From positions 62,001 through 126,000 of the forward strand of contig NZ_JAERQD010000011.1 in NCBI RefSeq assembly GCF_016735695.1: a stretch of 64,000 bases of DNA. The letters are read 5' to 3'. This document shows positions 18,508-26,976 of this stretch, piece after piece. Under the pieces are notes generated by a model. It did not search any database, was not told the DNA's origin, and saw only the letters and a program-made list of their open reading frames with translations. The stretch comes from Microvirga zambiensis WSM3693. Lineage in GTDB: Bacteria; Pseudomonadota; Alphaproteobacteria; Rhizobiales; Beijerinckiaceae. The stretch's first letter is position 1. Every line of letters starts with the position of its first letter. The position numbers and the translations under genes are program-made.

Positions 18508-19164
18508 AGAATGCAATAAACTGATGTTCTAAAATTCACGTTCGAGGGAGTATATAATTGCCAGAACGGGCCGCGTACTGGAGAAAATTGGTTTCCCTCA
18601 AGAGCGGAACGCTGGTTTCGCAAAGCAGATAGCGAACGTCTGACACAATTAACGAGGCAGATTAAGTCAAGCGCATCCCGCATCGGCCAAATGCAAACCT
18701 TTGATACGCCAACTAGGGAATTATCTATCTGCTTCGACAAGCATTAGTGGTTAGAATTTCTTACTGAAGCAATTTTCTCGCACGCCTGGGCTTTGCGGCA
18801 AATTGATCTCCATGCTCAAGCTAGTCTTCTAAAAAGAACATTCTCATTGACAGCTTGAGAGGGTGAAAGCAACATACCTGCGCCGTTCGAACAGCTACAT
18901 GCTCGAACAGCCGCGGTGATTTGAAGTGCACAGCTTGCGCCGCGACAACAAACGCTAAAGCGTCACGATGCGTCCAATACGCCTCGTGATCCGTATAAGG
19001 ATCGCAGTCATGGTCATTCTCTTGCTGAACGTCATTCTGCACCGCTTGGCACGTTGGGTCCGCGGCGGCAGCGATTGGTGTCGTCGCTAAAAGTACCATC
19101 CGACCTCCATCCATGAAAATTCGCATCGCTGCCAGTCTCAGGCTGGCGGCAGGAGACCCACGTC
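18508..19164. other. Gene-poor region upstream of sulfur operon
   Basis: About 650 bp with no convincing gene. It contains the operator-like site F with a TTGACA box (18824-18852). A minus-strand open frame at 18821-19126 begins with a signal-like stretch (LLATTPIAAAADPTC) but overlaps site F and has no recognisable family. Confidence 0.4.
18824..18852 (+). promoter_or_regulatory. Operator-like repeat plus -35 box (site F)
   Basis: GTCTTCTAAAAAGAAC (18824-18839) is followed after 7 bp by TTGACA (18847-18852), reading rightward. It shares the string AGAACATTC with site A, in the same orientation relative to TTGACA. The only plausible gene downstream is the 61-residue frame at 19165, about 310 bp away, so the promoter may be a remnant or drive an untranslated RNA. 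Confidence 0.45.
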
Positions 19165-19350
19165 ATGTCACATTCCACGCATGTTATCGAAGTTGGGGAC
19201 GTTACGGCTGGTATCGTCGTTGCGACTGAGGGTGGCTTTCGCTTCTTCGCCGCCGGTCTGGCATTCAAGTCGCTCGATCTGGCGATCTTTCCCTCCATCG
19301 CGGATGCCAGCCGGGCCGCTCGCAAAAGGATCGCCAGACGCCGCCCCTGA
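19165..19350 (+). CDS. Small hypothetical protein, 61 aa
   Basis: Compact acidic-to-basic protein containing VGDVTAGIVVATEGGFRFFAAGLAFKSLDLAIFPSIADASRAARKRIARR. The pattern AGIVV..(E)GGFRFFA....F..LD...F.S...A..AAR resembles small conserved proteins of Methylobacteriaceae; I know no function. The ATG follows AGGAGA with 8 nt spacing, which supports translation. Stands alone. Confidence 0.55.
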   Translation: MSHSTHVIEVGDVTAGIVVATEGGFRFFAAGLAFKSLDLAIFPSIADASRAARKRIARRRP

Positions 19351-20132
19351 ACAGATCAGTGTAGACCACGCCGCTCAATTGGTTGCGACTCTTGCATTGC
19401 GTGTGCAGGCTTGCGCTAAAGTTTCGCGCGTGATGAAAGAGCCGTCCCGGCGGCGTCCTGGCAAACTGCCAAGACAGACCAAGCACCCACAATGACAAGC
19501 TTTAACTCAAACGGCGCCGGAGATAGCGATGGATTGCGAGCCAGAATACAACTTATGTCCAAGGTGGTTTCCACTGTTTCTATCGATCATGGGCATTGTC
19601 GCCGGGCTTGCTTCTCGCATCGCTGCATGACTTGTTCTTTGGGCAAAAATGCTCGTGCAAGCAATCGTCGGACACCTCGGCTTTCGTCAGCAGCATGATC
19701 TCGAAGCGACCGGCTTTGCCTAAGGCGCGTCAATCAACGGGCATATTCCAGCGGTGATCGGGCAGCGGAACGAGCCTGCCGGCGGCGAGATGTGATGACG
19801 GTTCGTTTGATGCCATTGCGATCGATCTCGGAACCATGACGGTGTCAGCGCGTTAAGGGCTGGGCCTTATCTGCCACTTGCACCCTTTTGCATCTCACCA
19901 CATTGATTGAGGCCTATCATCGTGAAGAGCCTTGTCGCCGTGCGGCCTCAAGCCATCGACTTTTGACTGACGGCCGCAGCGTCCGCTGCGACCGCTGCCA
20001 TCATCATATGCACGCAGCTGACATAGGATGACCGCTTCAGGTTTCCATCAAGCTGTTGATAGCCTTCATAGGCATGGAACTCACCCAGGCCCTCAGGGTG
20101 TTGCTCTGATCCATGGATCGGATGTTAGCGCC
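19351..20132. other. Intergenic, no gene seen
   Basis: About 780 bp. Short frames are present but lack ribosome sites and show composition like the reverse strand. No insertion-sequence ends were recognised. Confidence 0.4.
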
Positions 20133-20294
20133 ATGTCCGAGAACAGCGAGCCGTCACCGCGGACCCGAACGACCCTGCTCAAGCTGCGGGCCCGGCAGTG
20201 CCGCTTCATTGTCTCCGACGACCGGTTGGGAGCGATCTTCTGCGGAGGCGAGACGCAGGTGGGGTCTAGCTGGTGCCTTGGCATCGTCGCCTGA
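20133..20294 (+). pseudogene. GcrA-like zinc-ribbon small protein, apparently frameshifted
   Basis: The frame from ATG 20133 encodes LKLRARQCRFIVSDDRLGAIFCGGETQVGSSWCLG and then ends in IVA. The spacing C-R-F..FCG....SSWC is that of GcrA-type or small Zn-ribbon proteins, which continue with a His-containing tail. That tail (HRRLIYVR) is present in the next frame from base 20281. A single-base deletion near 20278-20281 would explain this. It may be a dead gene or a sequencing error. Confidence 0.4.
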
Positions 20295-20525
20295 TTTACG
20301 TTAGGTCGCTCGCCAATGGATCTCGGGACCCGCCCCGGGACGGGCCTGAATTCGGCACATCCTGACCCAAACGTCGAGGGTGGGTGACACCTCGCTTCCT
20401 ATCCTGTTGGCGTATCGTCCTACTCTAGCAGATGCCAGCCCTTACCATCGGGAACTTCCACTCACCCTCGTGCATAGAAGCTTAGCGGTCCAGAAGAGCC
20501 AGGTGCGACATAAGAGGAAACGCCG

Positions 20526-21785
20526 ATGCCCCAGATGCCTGCCTCTGCCCCTCTCTCCCGCCGCACCATGGCCTATGTCTTGGCTGGCGGGCGCGGTAGC
20601 CGTCTCCTCGAATTGACCGACAAACGCGTCAAGCCGGCGGTGTATTTCGGGGCGAAGTCGCGCATCATCGACTTTGCCCTTTCAAACGCGCTGAACTCCG
20701 GCATCCGCCACATTGCCGTGGCGACCCAGTACAAGGCCCACAGCCTTATCCGGCACCTCCAGGCCGGCTGGAACTTCTTCCGGCCCGAGCGCAACGAGAG
20801 CTTCGACATCCTGCCGGCGAGCCAGCGCGTCTCCGAGACGATGTGGTACGAGGGTACAGCCGATGCGGTCTACCAGAACGTCGACATCATCGAGAGCTAT
20901 CACCCCGAGTTCGTGGTCATCCTCGCGGGTGATCATATCTACAAAATGGACTACGAAGTCATGCTCCAGCAGCATGTGACCGAGGGAGCCGACGTCACCG
21001 TCGGCTGCATCGAGGTGCCGCGTCTGGAGGCGACTGGTTTCGGCGTGATGGCAGTGGACACGCAGGACCGCATAATTTCCTTCCTGGAAAAGCCGAAGGA
21101 CCCGCCCGGCATGCCGGACAACCCGGAGATGGCCCTGGCCAGCATGGGAATCTATGTCTTCTCGACCCGTGTCCTCGCCGACCAGCTCCGACGGGACGCG
21201 TCCCAAGCGGGCTCTAGCCGGGACTTCGGCAAGGACATCATCCCGTATCTAGTCATGCATGGCAAAGCGGTGGCACACCGTTTCACGACCTCCTGCGTGC
21301 GCTCTTCCGGCGAAGGGGAGGCTTACTGGCGCGATGTTGGAACGCTCGATGCCTATTGGGCTGCGAATATCGACCTGACGCAGTCAAAGCCACCCCTCGA
21401 CCTGTATGATGAGGAGTGGCCGATCTGGACCAACGCCGCGATCACACCGCCGGCGAAGGTGACCCATGACGGCCAAAGAGCGGAGGTGACGGACTCCCTG
21501 CTGTCCGGCGGCTGCATCGTATCAGGCGCCGTCTTGCGGCGCTCGATGTTGTTCACGCGCACCCGTGTTTGCGCCGGCGCTCATCTGTAGGAGGCGGTCG
21601 TGTTGCCTGACGTCGAGATCGGCCGATCGGCCCGGCTGACGAAAGTCATTGTCGACCGCGGCGTGCGGATCCCGGAGGGTCTGGTTGCCGGAGAAGATCC
21701 GGATCTTGACGCGCGGCGCTTCCGGCGCACCGACAGCGGTATCTGCCTGATCACGCAGCCGATGGCTGACCGGCTTGAAGCATGA
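20526..21785 (+). pseudogene. glgC: glgC, glucose-1-phosphate adenylyltransferase, in-frame amber stop at codon 355
   Basis: GlgC makes ADP-glucose for glycogen. The catalytic domain is complete: [56 protein letters not shown], the GTADAVYQN and [11 protein letters not shown] motifs, LEKPKDPP and [18 protein letters not shown]. Translation stops at TAG (21588-21590), but the same frame resumes at once with [30 protein letters not shown] and ends at 21785. The full length of about 419 codons equals normal GlgC. So one sense codon has become amber within the C-terminal left-handed beta-helix, which carries oligomer and regulator contacts. The ribosome site is good (AAGAGGAAA). No other glg gene is in the window. 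Confidence 0.85.
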
Positions 21786-22550
21786 ACCCTCGGCGGATTC
21801 GCCGGTCGTTGTCCGGCCCATTACTGTTCGGCTGAGAGGCTTGTTCGAGCGACAGAGTGACGAGCTCCATCGCTGTGGCTCGGGCTCAACAAATCGACAA
21901 TATCTCCAACGATGCCTCAAGCGCTGGCGTGATTGGTCATGTCTGCAGTGCTCTACCCCATTCTGTCAAAGGATCGGTGGGATATCGATCGAGGCGCTGC
22001 TACAACCGAAGTCGCCGTGATCGCCTACGTTTTCTTACGTGAGATACCCGGCATCCAAAACCTCCGAAAATTCGTCCCGCCGTGTCAACTTATGCGAGCA
22101 TCAGTCCGACTGATGTGGACGGTCGGACGCAAGGATGCACATGACGTACCAGCGATCCGCACTTCAGATCATCTTCAGAAAGACAAATCGACTACAGCAA
22201 GGCTATTCCGGTTGTAAAGTGCTTAAAATTGAGGCTCAACTTGCCGATATTAGAAGCTGTTGCGAGCAATCCTTTTCCGCGGGATGGCCGTTACTAGCGT
22301 GAACTCAGGCCGTTACCATTTCGAGGGCGTCATGGCGTCGGTGTTCAATGAACTCGTCCCCTTGTTAGGGGTCATTTCCATCTTCATCGCTATCTGCTCC
22401 CTGGAGGGAGCGTCTTAATTCGAGCCGAAGGCAAGGTCAGCCACCCGCAAATTGTGAACTGTTGTGGAATTCGGCAACTCGGAGGAGCAAGGTGTGGCGG
22501 CTCGAGAATCGTACAACGTCTGTCCGGGCGAGGAAACGTCATTATCCTGT
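21786..22550. other. Intergenic, no gene seen
   Basis: About 765 bp after glgC. Open frames are short and lack recognisable motifs or ribosome sites. Confidence 0.4.
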
Positions 22551-22763
22551 ATGGATTTGCCGAACGATGAACTCCCACGGCAAGGGCTGATTGATGCGCT
22601 AGTCGACCTCGACCTGGAATTTGACCGGGAGCGGGAGGTGCTTAGCCGAAGCTCGCTCGGTGCTGCGCTGAAAGCCCGACTGCTTACAAAGCTTAGGGAC
22701 CAGTACTGCATCACGCGGCAGCCCTACATGCAGCAACTCGCCGCACTATCAGAACTCGCCTGA
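22551..22763 (+). CDS. Small helical hypothetical protein, about 70 aa
   Basis: From ATG 22551 the product reads MDLPNDELPRQGLIDALVDL followed by DLEFDREREVLSRSSLGAALKARLLTKL and RDQYCITRQPYMQQLAALSELA. It is strongly helical and charged, as in small conserved rhizobial proteins of unknown function. The frame is open back to 22464. Translation is plausible but unproven. Confidence 0.45.
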   Translation: MDLPNDELPRQGLIDALVDLDLEFDREREVLSRSSLGAALKARLLTKLRDQYCITRQPYMQQLAALSELA

Positions 22764-22997
22764 AACCAGCTTGGAGCTCTAAACCCCTCCGTCCGGAGGT
22801 TCGCAGAGACGACAGCGGACGTTGCTCAAGATGCGCCGGAGCCAACAAACGGAGCGACTGAACACCAGGAACCACCACGCCAAGCTCGACCCGCTCTCCG
22901 GAAAACCAGGCGCCGACACATTGTGCGCACTCCGGGCATTCAGAGGTCTAGTTGCATCCAAAACCGGAGTGCCCATGCGCGCGCTGCAGGCGAGGGC

Positions 22998-23015
22998 GGT
23001 TCGTTTTAGCGAACC
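22998..23015 (+). promoter_or_regulatory. Operator-like inverted repeat (site C)
   Basis: GGTTCGTTTTAGCGAACC. Seventeen of its bases are the exact reverse complement of site B upstream of the ten-gene sulfur operon. It lies about 145 bp upstream of the small gene that precedes the XRE-cupin regulator. Confidence 0.55.
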
Positions 23016-23097
23016 TTTTGTCGAGGCTCTCAAATACATGGCAAAGCCTTTTGAAACAAAAACTTATCACGTAGATTCAATTCGCAGATCCGCTATA

Positions 23098-23144
23098 TTG
23101 ACAAATAGTTCTATATATCGGAGTATACGTTTCGTTTGAAGAAC
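23098..23144 (+). promoter_or_regulatory. Promoter with operator-like repeat (site D) before the XRE-cupin gene
   Basis: TTGACA (23098-23103) is followed 17 bp later by GAGTAT as a possible -10. Just downstream lies GTTTCGTTTGAAGAAC (23129-23144), a relaxed version of the shared 16-bp repeat, ending 15 bp before the ATG of the small gene at 23160. This placement, downstream of the promoter, would suit autorepression. Confidence 0.45.
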
Positions 23145-23159
23145 GCTTGGGCGGGAACT

Positions 23160-23324
23160 ATGGCAGCGACGGCCGAGATAATAGATCTGAATGAGGTCAG
23201 ACGCCGACGTCAGGAAGCCATGGCTCCGGTTGAGACAGCGCTGGCCGTTGCGCCGGGAACCTGGGTCACAGTATGGTATTTCGTACCGTTTTGGGTAGGT
23301 AATATTTGGGCTGTGAATCGATAA
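23160..23324 (+). CDS. Small Trp/Val-rich protein upstream of the XRE regulator
   Basis: Product of 54 aa: ATAEIIDLNEVRRRRQEAMA, then a hydrophobic aromatic tail containing TWVTVWYFVPFWVG and ending IWAVNR. The N-terminal IIDL...RRRR pattern followed by a Trp-rich hydrophobic end recalls very small proteins common in Methylobacteriaceae. It ends 14 bp before the regulator gene and is probably co-transcribed with it. It could be a membrane-associated peptide; function unknown. Confidence 0.5.
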   Translation: MAATAEIIDLNEVRRRRQEAMAPVETALAVAPGTWVTVWYFVPFWVGNIWAVNR

Positions 23325-23338
23325 GGTGAGGTGTTGCC

Positions 23339-23974
23339 GTGGGAGATGTGACCAAAGACCATCTCGGCGGCATAATTCACGAGACCAGTGGCGATCTGGA
23401 GAATGAGGCTCACGAGCTTACCGAGATCGTCAGCAGCAATCTGAAACGAGTGCGCCGATCACGCGGTTACTCTCTGGAGCGTCTTGCAAATCTGTCAGGT
23501 GTTAGCCGCGCCATGCTGAGCCAGATTGAACTGGGGCGAAGCGTTCCAACAATTTCTTTGTTGTGGAAGGTAGCACGGGCGCTTGACGTCCCATTTGCCG
23601 CGTTAACGAGCCCAGGTACCGGCAGTGGCACCGTCGTCATGCGCTCAACGAATGCCAAGATCCTTACCTCCGCCGACCGGAGCTTTACCTCAAGGGCCTT
23701 GTTTCCCTTCGAATCGGAGCGGCGTGTCGAGTTCTACAAGTTGACGCTCGCCGCGCGGTCACAAGAAAACGCGGTTGCCCATGCACCGGGCACGCTTGAG
23801 AATATCGCCGTTGTCGTCGGCGACGTGGAGATCGAGCTGAACGGTTCCGTTTACAATCTCCACGCGGATGACTCGATCGTCTTCCAAGCCGATGTCCCGC
23901 ACATTTACCGTAATCCGGGACATGTTATGGCGATCATGTATCTGGTGATGTCATATGTCGAGCCGATTGGGTAG
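23339..23974 (+). CDS. XRE-family transcriptional regulator with C-terminal cupin domain
   Basis: Regulator of 211 aa. Residues about 28-85 form an XRE helix-turn-helix (SNLKRVRRSRGYSLERLANLSGVSRAMLSQIELGRSVPTISLLWKVARALDVPF). Residues about 135-205 form a cupin (FYKLTLAARSQENAVAHAPGTLENIAVVVGDVEIELNG...DDSIVFQADVPHIYRNPG). The cupin motif keeps a His in ADVPHIY and H in VAHAPGTLE, so a metal or small ligand could be bound. XRE-cupin proteins often control amino-acid or sulfur use. GTG start after a GGTGAGG stretch. Several copies of one inverted repeat flank this gene and the sulfur operons, which makes it the prime candidate to bind them. Confidence 0.85.
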   Translation: MGDVTKDHLGGIIHETSGDLENEAHELTEIVSSNLKRVRRSRGYSLERLANLSGVSRAMLSQIELGRSVPTISLLWKVARALDVPFAALTSPGTGSGTVVMRSTNAKILTSADRSFTSRALFPFESERRVEFYKLTLAARSQENAVAHAPGTLENIAVVVGDVEIELNGSVYNLHADDSIVFQADVPHIYRNPGHVMAIMYLVMSYVEPIG

Positions 23975-24055
23975 TTCGATCCGCGCGTTGCTGATCTCAG
24001 GCAAACGGCGCCGCATCTGGTAGGCAGCGGCACCGCCGTCAGAGGGACTGCGAGC

Positions 24056-24478
24056 TCAGGCGCTCTTCTTCATGGGCTTGGTCTGCGAGCCCATGGCCGA
24101 GCTCATGCCAATCAGCATCATGCCGCCGCACATCATCATGCAGGGCATGCCCATCTCCATCATTTTCATCATGTTCTCGCAGCACATCTTGAACATGTCG
24201 GCGGACATGCCTTCCATCGGCATCATGGTGCAGGTCATGGAACCGTCGGCGGCCATTTCGCAGGACATGCGGCACATCATGCCGGGCATCATCCCGCCCA
24301 TCGGCATCTGAGGCATCATGTTCATCTGAGGCATCATACCGGGCATCATGCCCCCCATCATGGGCATCATCCCACCCATGGGCATCTGAGGCATCATCCC
24401 CGGCATCATTCCGCCCATCATAGGCATCATGCCTGGCATCATATTGCCCATCATGGGCATCGCGGCTGAGCTGGTCAT
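24056..24478 (-). CDS. Methionine-rich repeat protein, 140 aa (40% Met)
   Basis: I count 56 Met among 140 residues. The first half is a degenerate repeat of MMPGMMPMMGG and MMPQMPMGG units. The second half holds 7 Cys (CRMSCEM, MTCTMMP, FKMCCENMMKMM, GMPCMMMCGGMM). The end is a basic KPMKKSA. No signal peptide is seen. Clusters of Met and Cys suggest Cu(I) binding or a sulfur store; this is inference from composition. The nucleotide repeats (ATCATGCC units, 24270-24460) make the gene prone to length change. Neighbours give no operon link. Confidence 0.65.
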   Translation of the reverse strand: MTSSAAMPMMGNMMPGMMPMMGGMMPGMMPQMPMGGMMPMMGGMMPGMMPQMNMMPQMPMGGMMPGMMCRMSCEMAADGSMTCTMMPMEGMSADMFKMCCENMMKMMEMGMPCMMMCGGMMLIGMSSAMGSQTKPMKKSA

Positions 24479-24749
24479 CTGTGTCTCTCATCTGCTCGTC
24501 AGAAATTCGCCAGCGTTTCCGCTGCGTTGAACAGGAAGATGAACCCTGTGATGCTCGACAGCAACGGATCTCGCAGCTGGGGTCGCCGCTTTCGTCCAAT
24601 TTATTGGAGGCTCGGGCAGTCGATCAGACAAACCGGCGCTTTATTGGATCCGCCGCAACTTTAGTGGACAATCCTCGCGGGACGTCGTTCAACGAGGCAA
24701 GCCTGGGCATATCCTCACCTTTTGAAATCCATGTGAGATATCCTCAGAG

Positions 24750-25556
24750 TCAGGCGGCCGTTGGCGGGTTCCGTGACGGTGCCGGCTGGAGATGCGTATG
24801 CACTTCCGGGGCAGTTCCGCCTTCTCTTGCCCCAAGCACCATCTCGGTGGCCCAGTTGAGCAGCAGGGAGGTATAGGCCTGCTGTGACTTCTCTTCGGAG
24901 AGGGCATGATCGGCGCCCTCGATGACCCGGTAGGTTAGCGAGCGAGCACCCTTGAGCGCGGCCAGATAGTTCTCAATGACCGGGTGCGGGATGATGTCGT
25001 CGTGCTCCGACTCCACTACCAACACGTCACCCCTGAACGCCGCACAGGCGGACAAGGCCCTGTTCTGGTCAGGCTCCACTCGCCCGCGGCGGTAATCGGC
25101 CAAGCCGTATTTCTTCAACTGTTGCTTCGGCAGCGACCAGTCCTCGTCCCGGTAAAGCGCCGGAACGCGCAGCCCGAGCCAGCGCACAGGGCGCCGTGAA
25201 CTGAGGATTGCCGCCAAATAGCCGCCATAGCTGCTGCCCACCACTGCAATAGCCATCTTGTCGACGGCTCGGTAGCCGGCGAGAGTATCGTAGGCCGCCA
25301 GCGCATCCCGCAGGTTGTCTTCGCGGGTCACCGTCTCTTTCTGCACTTCGGTTTCCGCGTGCCCCCGCAGATCAACCGTCAGACACACACAGCCCAAGGC
25401 GGCGATCTCACGAGCTCGGGCCAGATACTGCTCCTGGCTCCCACCCCAACCATGGAGAAACAGTACGCCTGGGATGACTGTCGTGGGGGTGAGCAGGGTG
25501 CCGTAAATCCGCTGATCATCGACGAGAATGTCGATCCGCTTATCGTGTGTCGTCAT
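24750..25556 (-). CDS. Alpha/beta hydrolase, dienelactone-hydrolase/prolyl-oligopeptidase type
   Basis: Hydrolase of 268 aa. Motifs: PGVLFLHGWGGSQEQY (oxyanion region), LTVDLRGHAET, nucleophile elbow VVGSSYGGYLAA with catalytic Ser, Asp in VVESEHDDIIPH, and catalytic His in IEGADHALSE. The start overlaps the end of the DUF3182 gene upstream by 17 bp, so the two form an operon. Substrate unknown; the C-terminal 30 residues are Pro/Thr-rich and probably disordered. Confidence 0.82.
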   Translation of the reverse strand: MTTHDKRIDILVDDQRIYGTLLTPTTVIPGVLFLHGWGGSQEQYLARAREIAALGCVCLTVDLRGHAETEVQKETVTREDNLRDALAAYDTLAGYRAVDKMAIAVVGSSYGGYLAAILSSRRPVRWLGLRVPALYRDEDWSLPKQQLKKYGLADYRRGRVEPDQNRALSACAAFRGDVLVVESEHDDIIPHPVIENYLAALKGARSLTYRVIEGADHALSEEKSQQAYTSLLLNWATEMVLGAREGGTAPEVHTHLQPAPSRNPPTAA

Positions 25557-26790
25557 CGACTTGAACCACCACGTACTTGGTCAACAATCCGACATGCTCA
25601 TCCAGCCCGCGAAAGTACACCGTCGCATGGGGTGGCGGACCCTGACTCTCACCATAAACCTCGAAGGTGGATGCGTGCACCACCTGCAAAGCGGGATAAG
25701 CCCGGAAGGCTTCAAGGGCGGCTATCTCAGCGCCCGTTGCGCCTCCGATGCGCCAGGATTGCTCCAGTACACCCGAGCGCCACTGACTGTGAGCGTTGAC
25801 TCCCTGAGCGACATCATAGTTGCGCCGCGAGGCAAACAGCCCCGGGAAGACGCTTGTGGCGGCATCGTAAATCCGGGCCTGCTCCACAGCAATCCGGATG
25901 CGGTCGGATAGAGGCAACAGGGCGAGAGCATCGAAATCGCCGCGCACGACCACGAGGTCAGATCCGCCATAGACTTCCTCGCCTGCATTGTCCGTCGTCA
26001 AGCGCTGGCTGCCGTAATATGTGGCAGTGAGATCTGCCACCCGCACTTGACCGACGCTGTAGGTGGTCACGGCTGTGAGGTTCTCCTCCAATACCAGGCC
26101 AAAATGGGCGAGTTCGTTTGAATCAATGGTGACAAGGGCCTCCGAAAGCTCCGCCCGGTTCCGGATTATTCTTTGCCCACGTCCGGCTGTTGCGGTGACT
26201 GGCTTGAGACGAACTGGCCCTTGTTCCAGAAGACGTTCACCCGCGGCATAGGCTTGGTCTGCCGTAAAGACGGAAAACCCTTCAAGCACAGCACTTTGTA
26301 CTTGCTGGGGAAACGTGTCAGACCAACCCTCGGGAGCAAAGGCACCCTGCTCGATGAGTGGGTGAGTGATCGCTTTGGTGGCTACGAGGGGATGAGGCAC
26401 AACCCCGCCGAAGAGATCGTGCTCCCCTGTAATCCCAAGCTCAGCTGCCTGCTCCAGGCCGACCAGCGTATTACTCGGGACAAAATAGACCCTGCCGGGA
26501 TGCTGAAAAGAGCGGTCATATTCGCCCTTATGACTGAATCCCAGCACGCCAGCCAATTGCTTGGCAATGGCCGTCCGAGTGATCCGCTCATGCAGGTCTG
26601 CAAACCCGCCTGTTTGCGGCGCGTATTCGACGACGACATCGTGTACCAAGCTTTGCCCCCAGGAAGGTTGACCAGCGTATTGGTCCGGCAGTGCCACTGG
26701 CAGAACCAAGCACTTGGTTGGCTCGGAGTTCCTGCCTGGGGACAACGGGGTTAAGGCAAAAGGGGCTTCTGGCCGCAATCTTCCCCGCAT
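25540..26790 (-). CDS. DUF3182-family protein
   Basis: About 416 aa from ATG 26790. Recognised by VVVEYAPQTGGFADLHERITRTAIAKQLAGVLGF, GEYDRS, FGGVVPHPLVATKAITHPL, GPVRLKPVTATAGRGQ and GGSDLVVVRGDFDALALLPL. The central KP....GRGQ and EENL segments look like an ATP-grasp fold, which suggests a ligase, but activity is not established. Paired with the hydrolase at 24750. The start is uncertain: a TTG at 26829 is also open, with no good ribosome site for either. Divergent from the monooxygenase at 26977, sharing the operator-like region between them. Confidence 0.75.
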   Translation of the reverse strand: MRGRLRPEAPFALTPLSPGRNSEPTKCLVLPVALPDQYAGQPSWGQSLVHDVVVEYAPQTGGFADLHERITRTAIAKQLAGVLGFSHKGEYDRSFQHPGRVYFVPSNTLVGLEQAAELGITGEHDLFGGVVPHPLVATKAITHPLIEQGAFAPEGWSDTFPQQVQSAVLEGFSVFTADQAYAAGERLLEQGPVRLKPVTATAGRGQRIIRNRAELSEALVTIDSNELAHFGLVLEENLTAVTTYSVGQVRVADLTATYYGSQRLTTDNAGEEVYGGSDLVVVRGDFDALALLPLSDRIRIAVEQARIYDAATSVFPGLFASRRNYDVAQGVNAHSQWRSGVLEQSWRIGGATGAEIAALEAFRAYPALQVVHASTFEVYGESQGPPPHATVYFRGLDEHVGLLTKYVVVQVDDDTR

Positions 26791-26881
26791 CTTCCGAGTC
26801 AACTTGACTGATATACAACGGCAATCCAACTTCTGGTTGCTTTCGCGCCAGCTGTCGATCGAGCGTACTGCTGTGGCGGTC

Positions 26882-26910
26882 GTTTCTTATAGCGAACGTG
26901 TCCGTTGACA
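26882..26910 (+). promoter_or_regulatory. Operator-like repeat plus -35 box (site E)
   Basis: GTTTCTTATAGCGAAC (26882-26897); its reverse complement matches the exact repeat of sites B and C at 13 of 16 bases. After 7 bp comes TTGACA (26905-26910), and 16 bp further TAGGTT as a weak -10. It points toward the monooxygenase at 26977 and lies in the divergent gap with the DUF3182 gene. Confidence 0.6.
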
Positions 26911-26976
26911 AGGACCCAAACTAGCGTAGGTTTCGTCCGGTTTACAAAACAGATCGCGCCGACGGAGGGTCTAAGC

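Noticed and set aside
18821..19126. Minus-strand frame of 101 aa beginning with a signal-like stretch
   Set aside because: GGAGG precedes an internal ATG, but the frame runs over the operator-like site F, has no family resemblance and a random-looking C-terminus.
19492..19698. Plus-strand frame of 68 aa
   Set aside because: Random composition with many Cys/Arg/Ser and no motif.
24270..24460. Possible noncoding tandem repeat
   Set aside because: The periodicity is explained by Met/Pro/Gly codons of the Met-rich protein on the minus strand.
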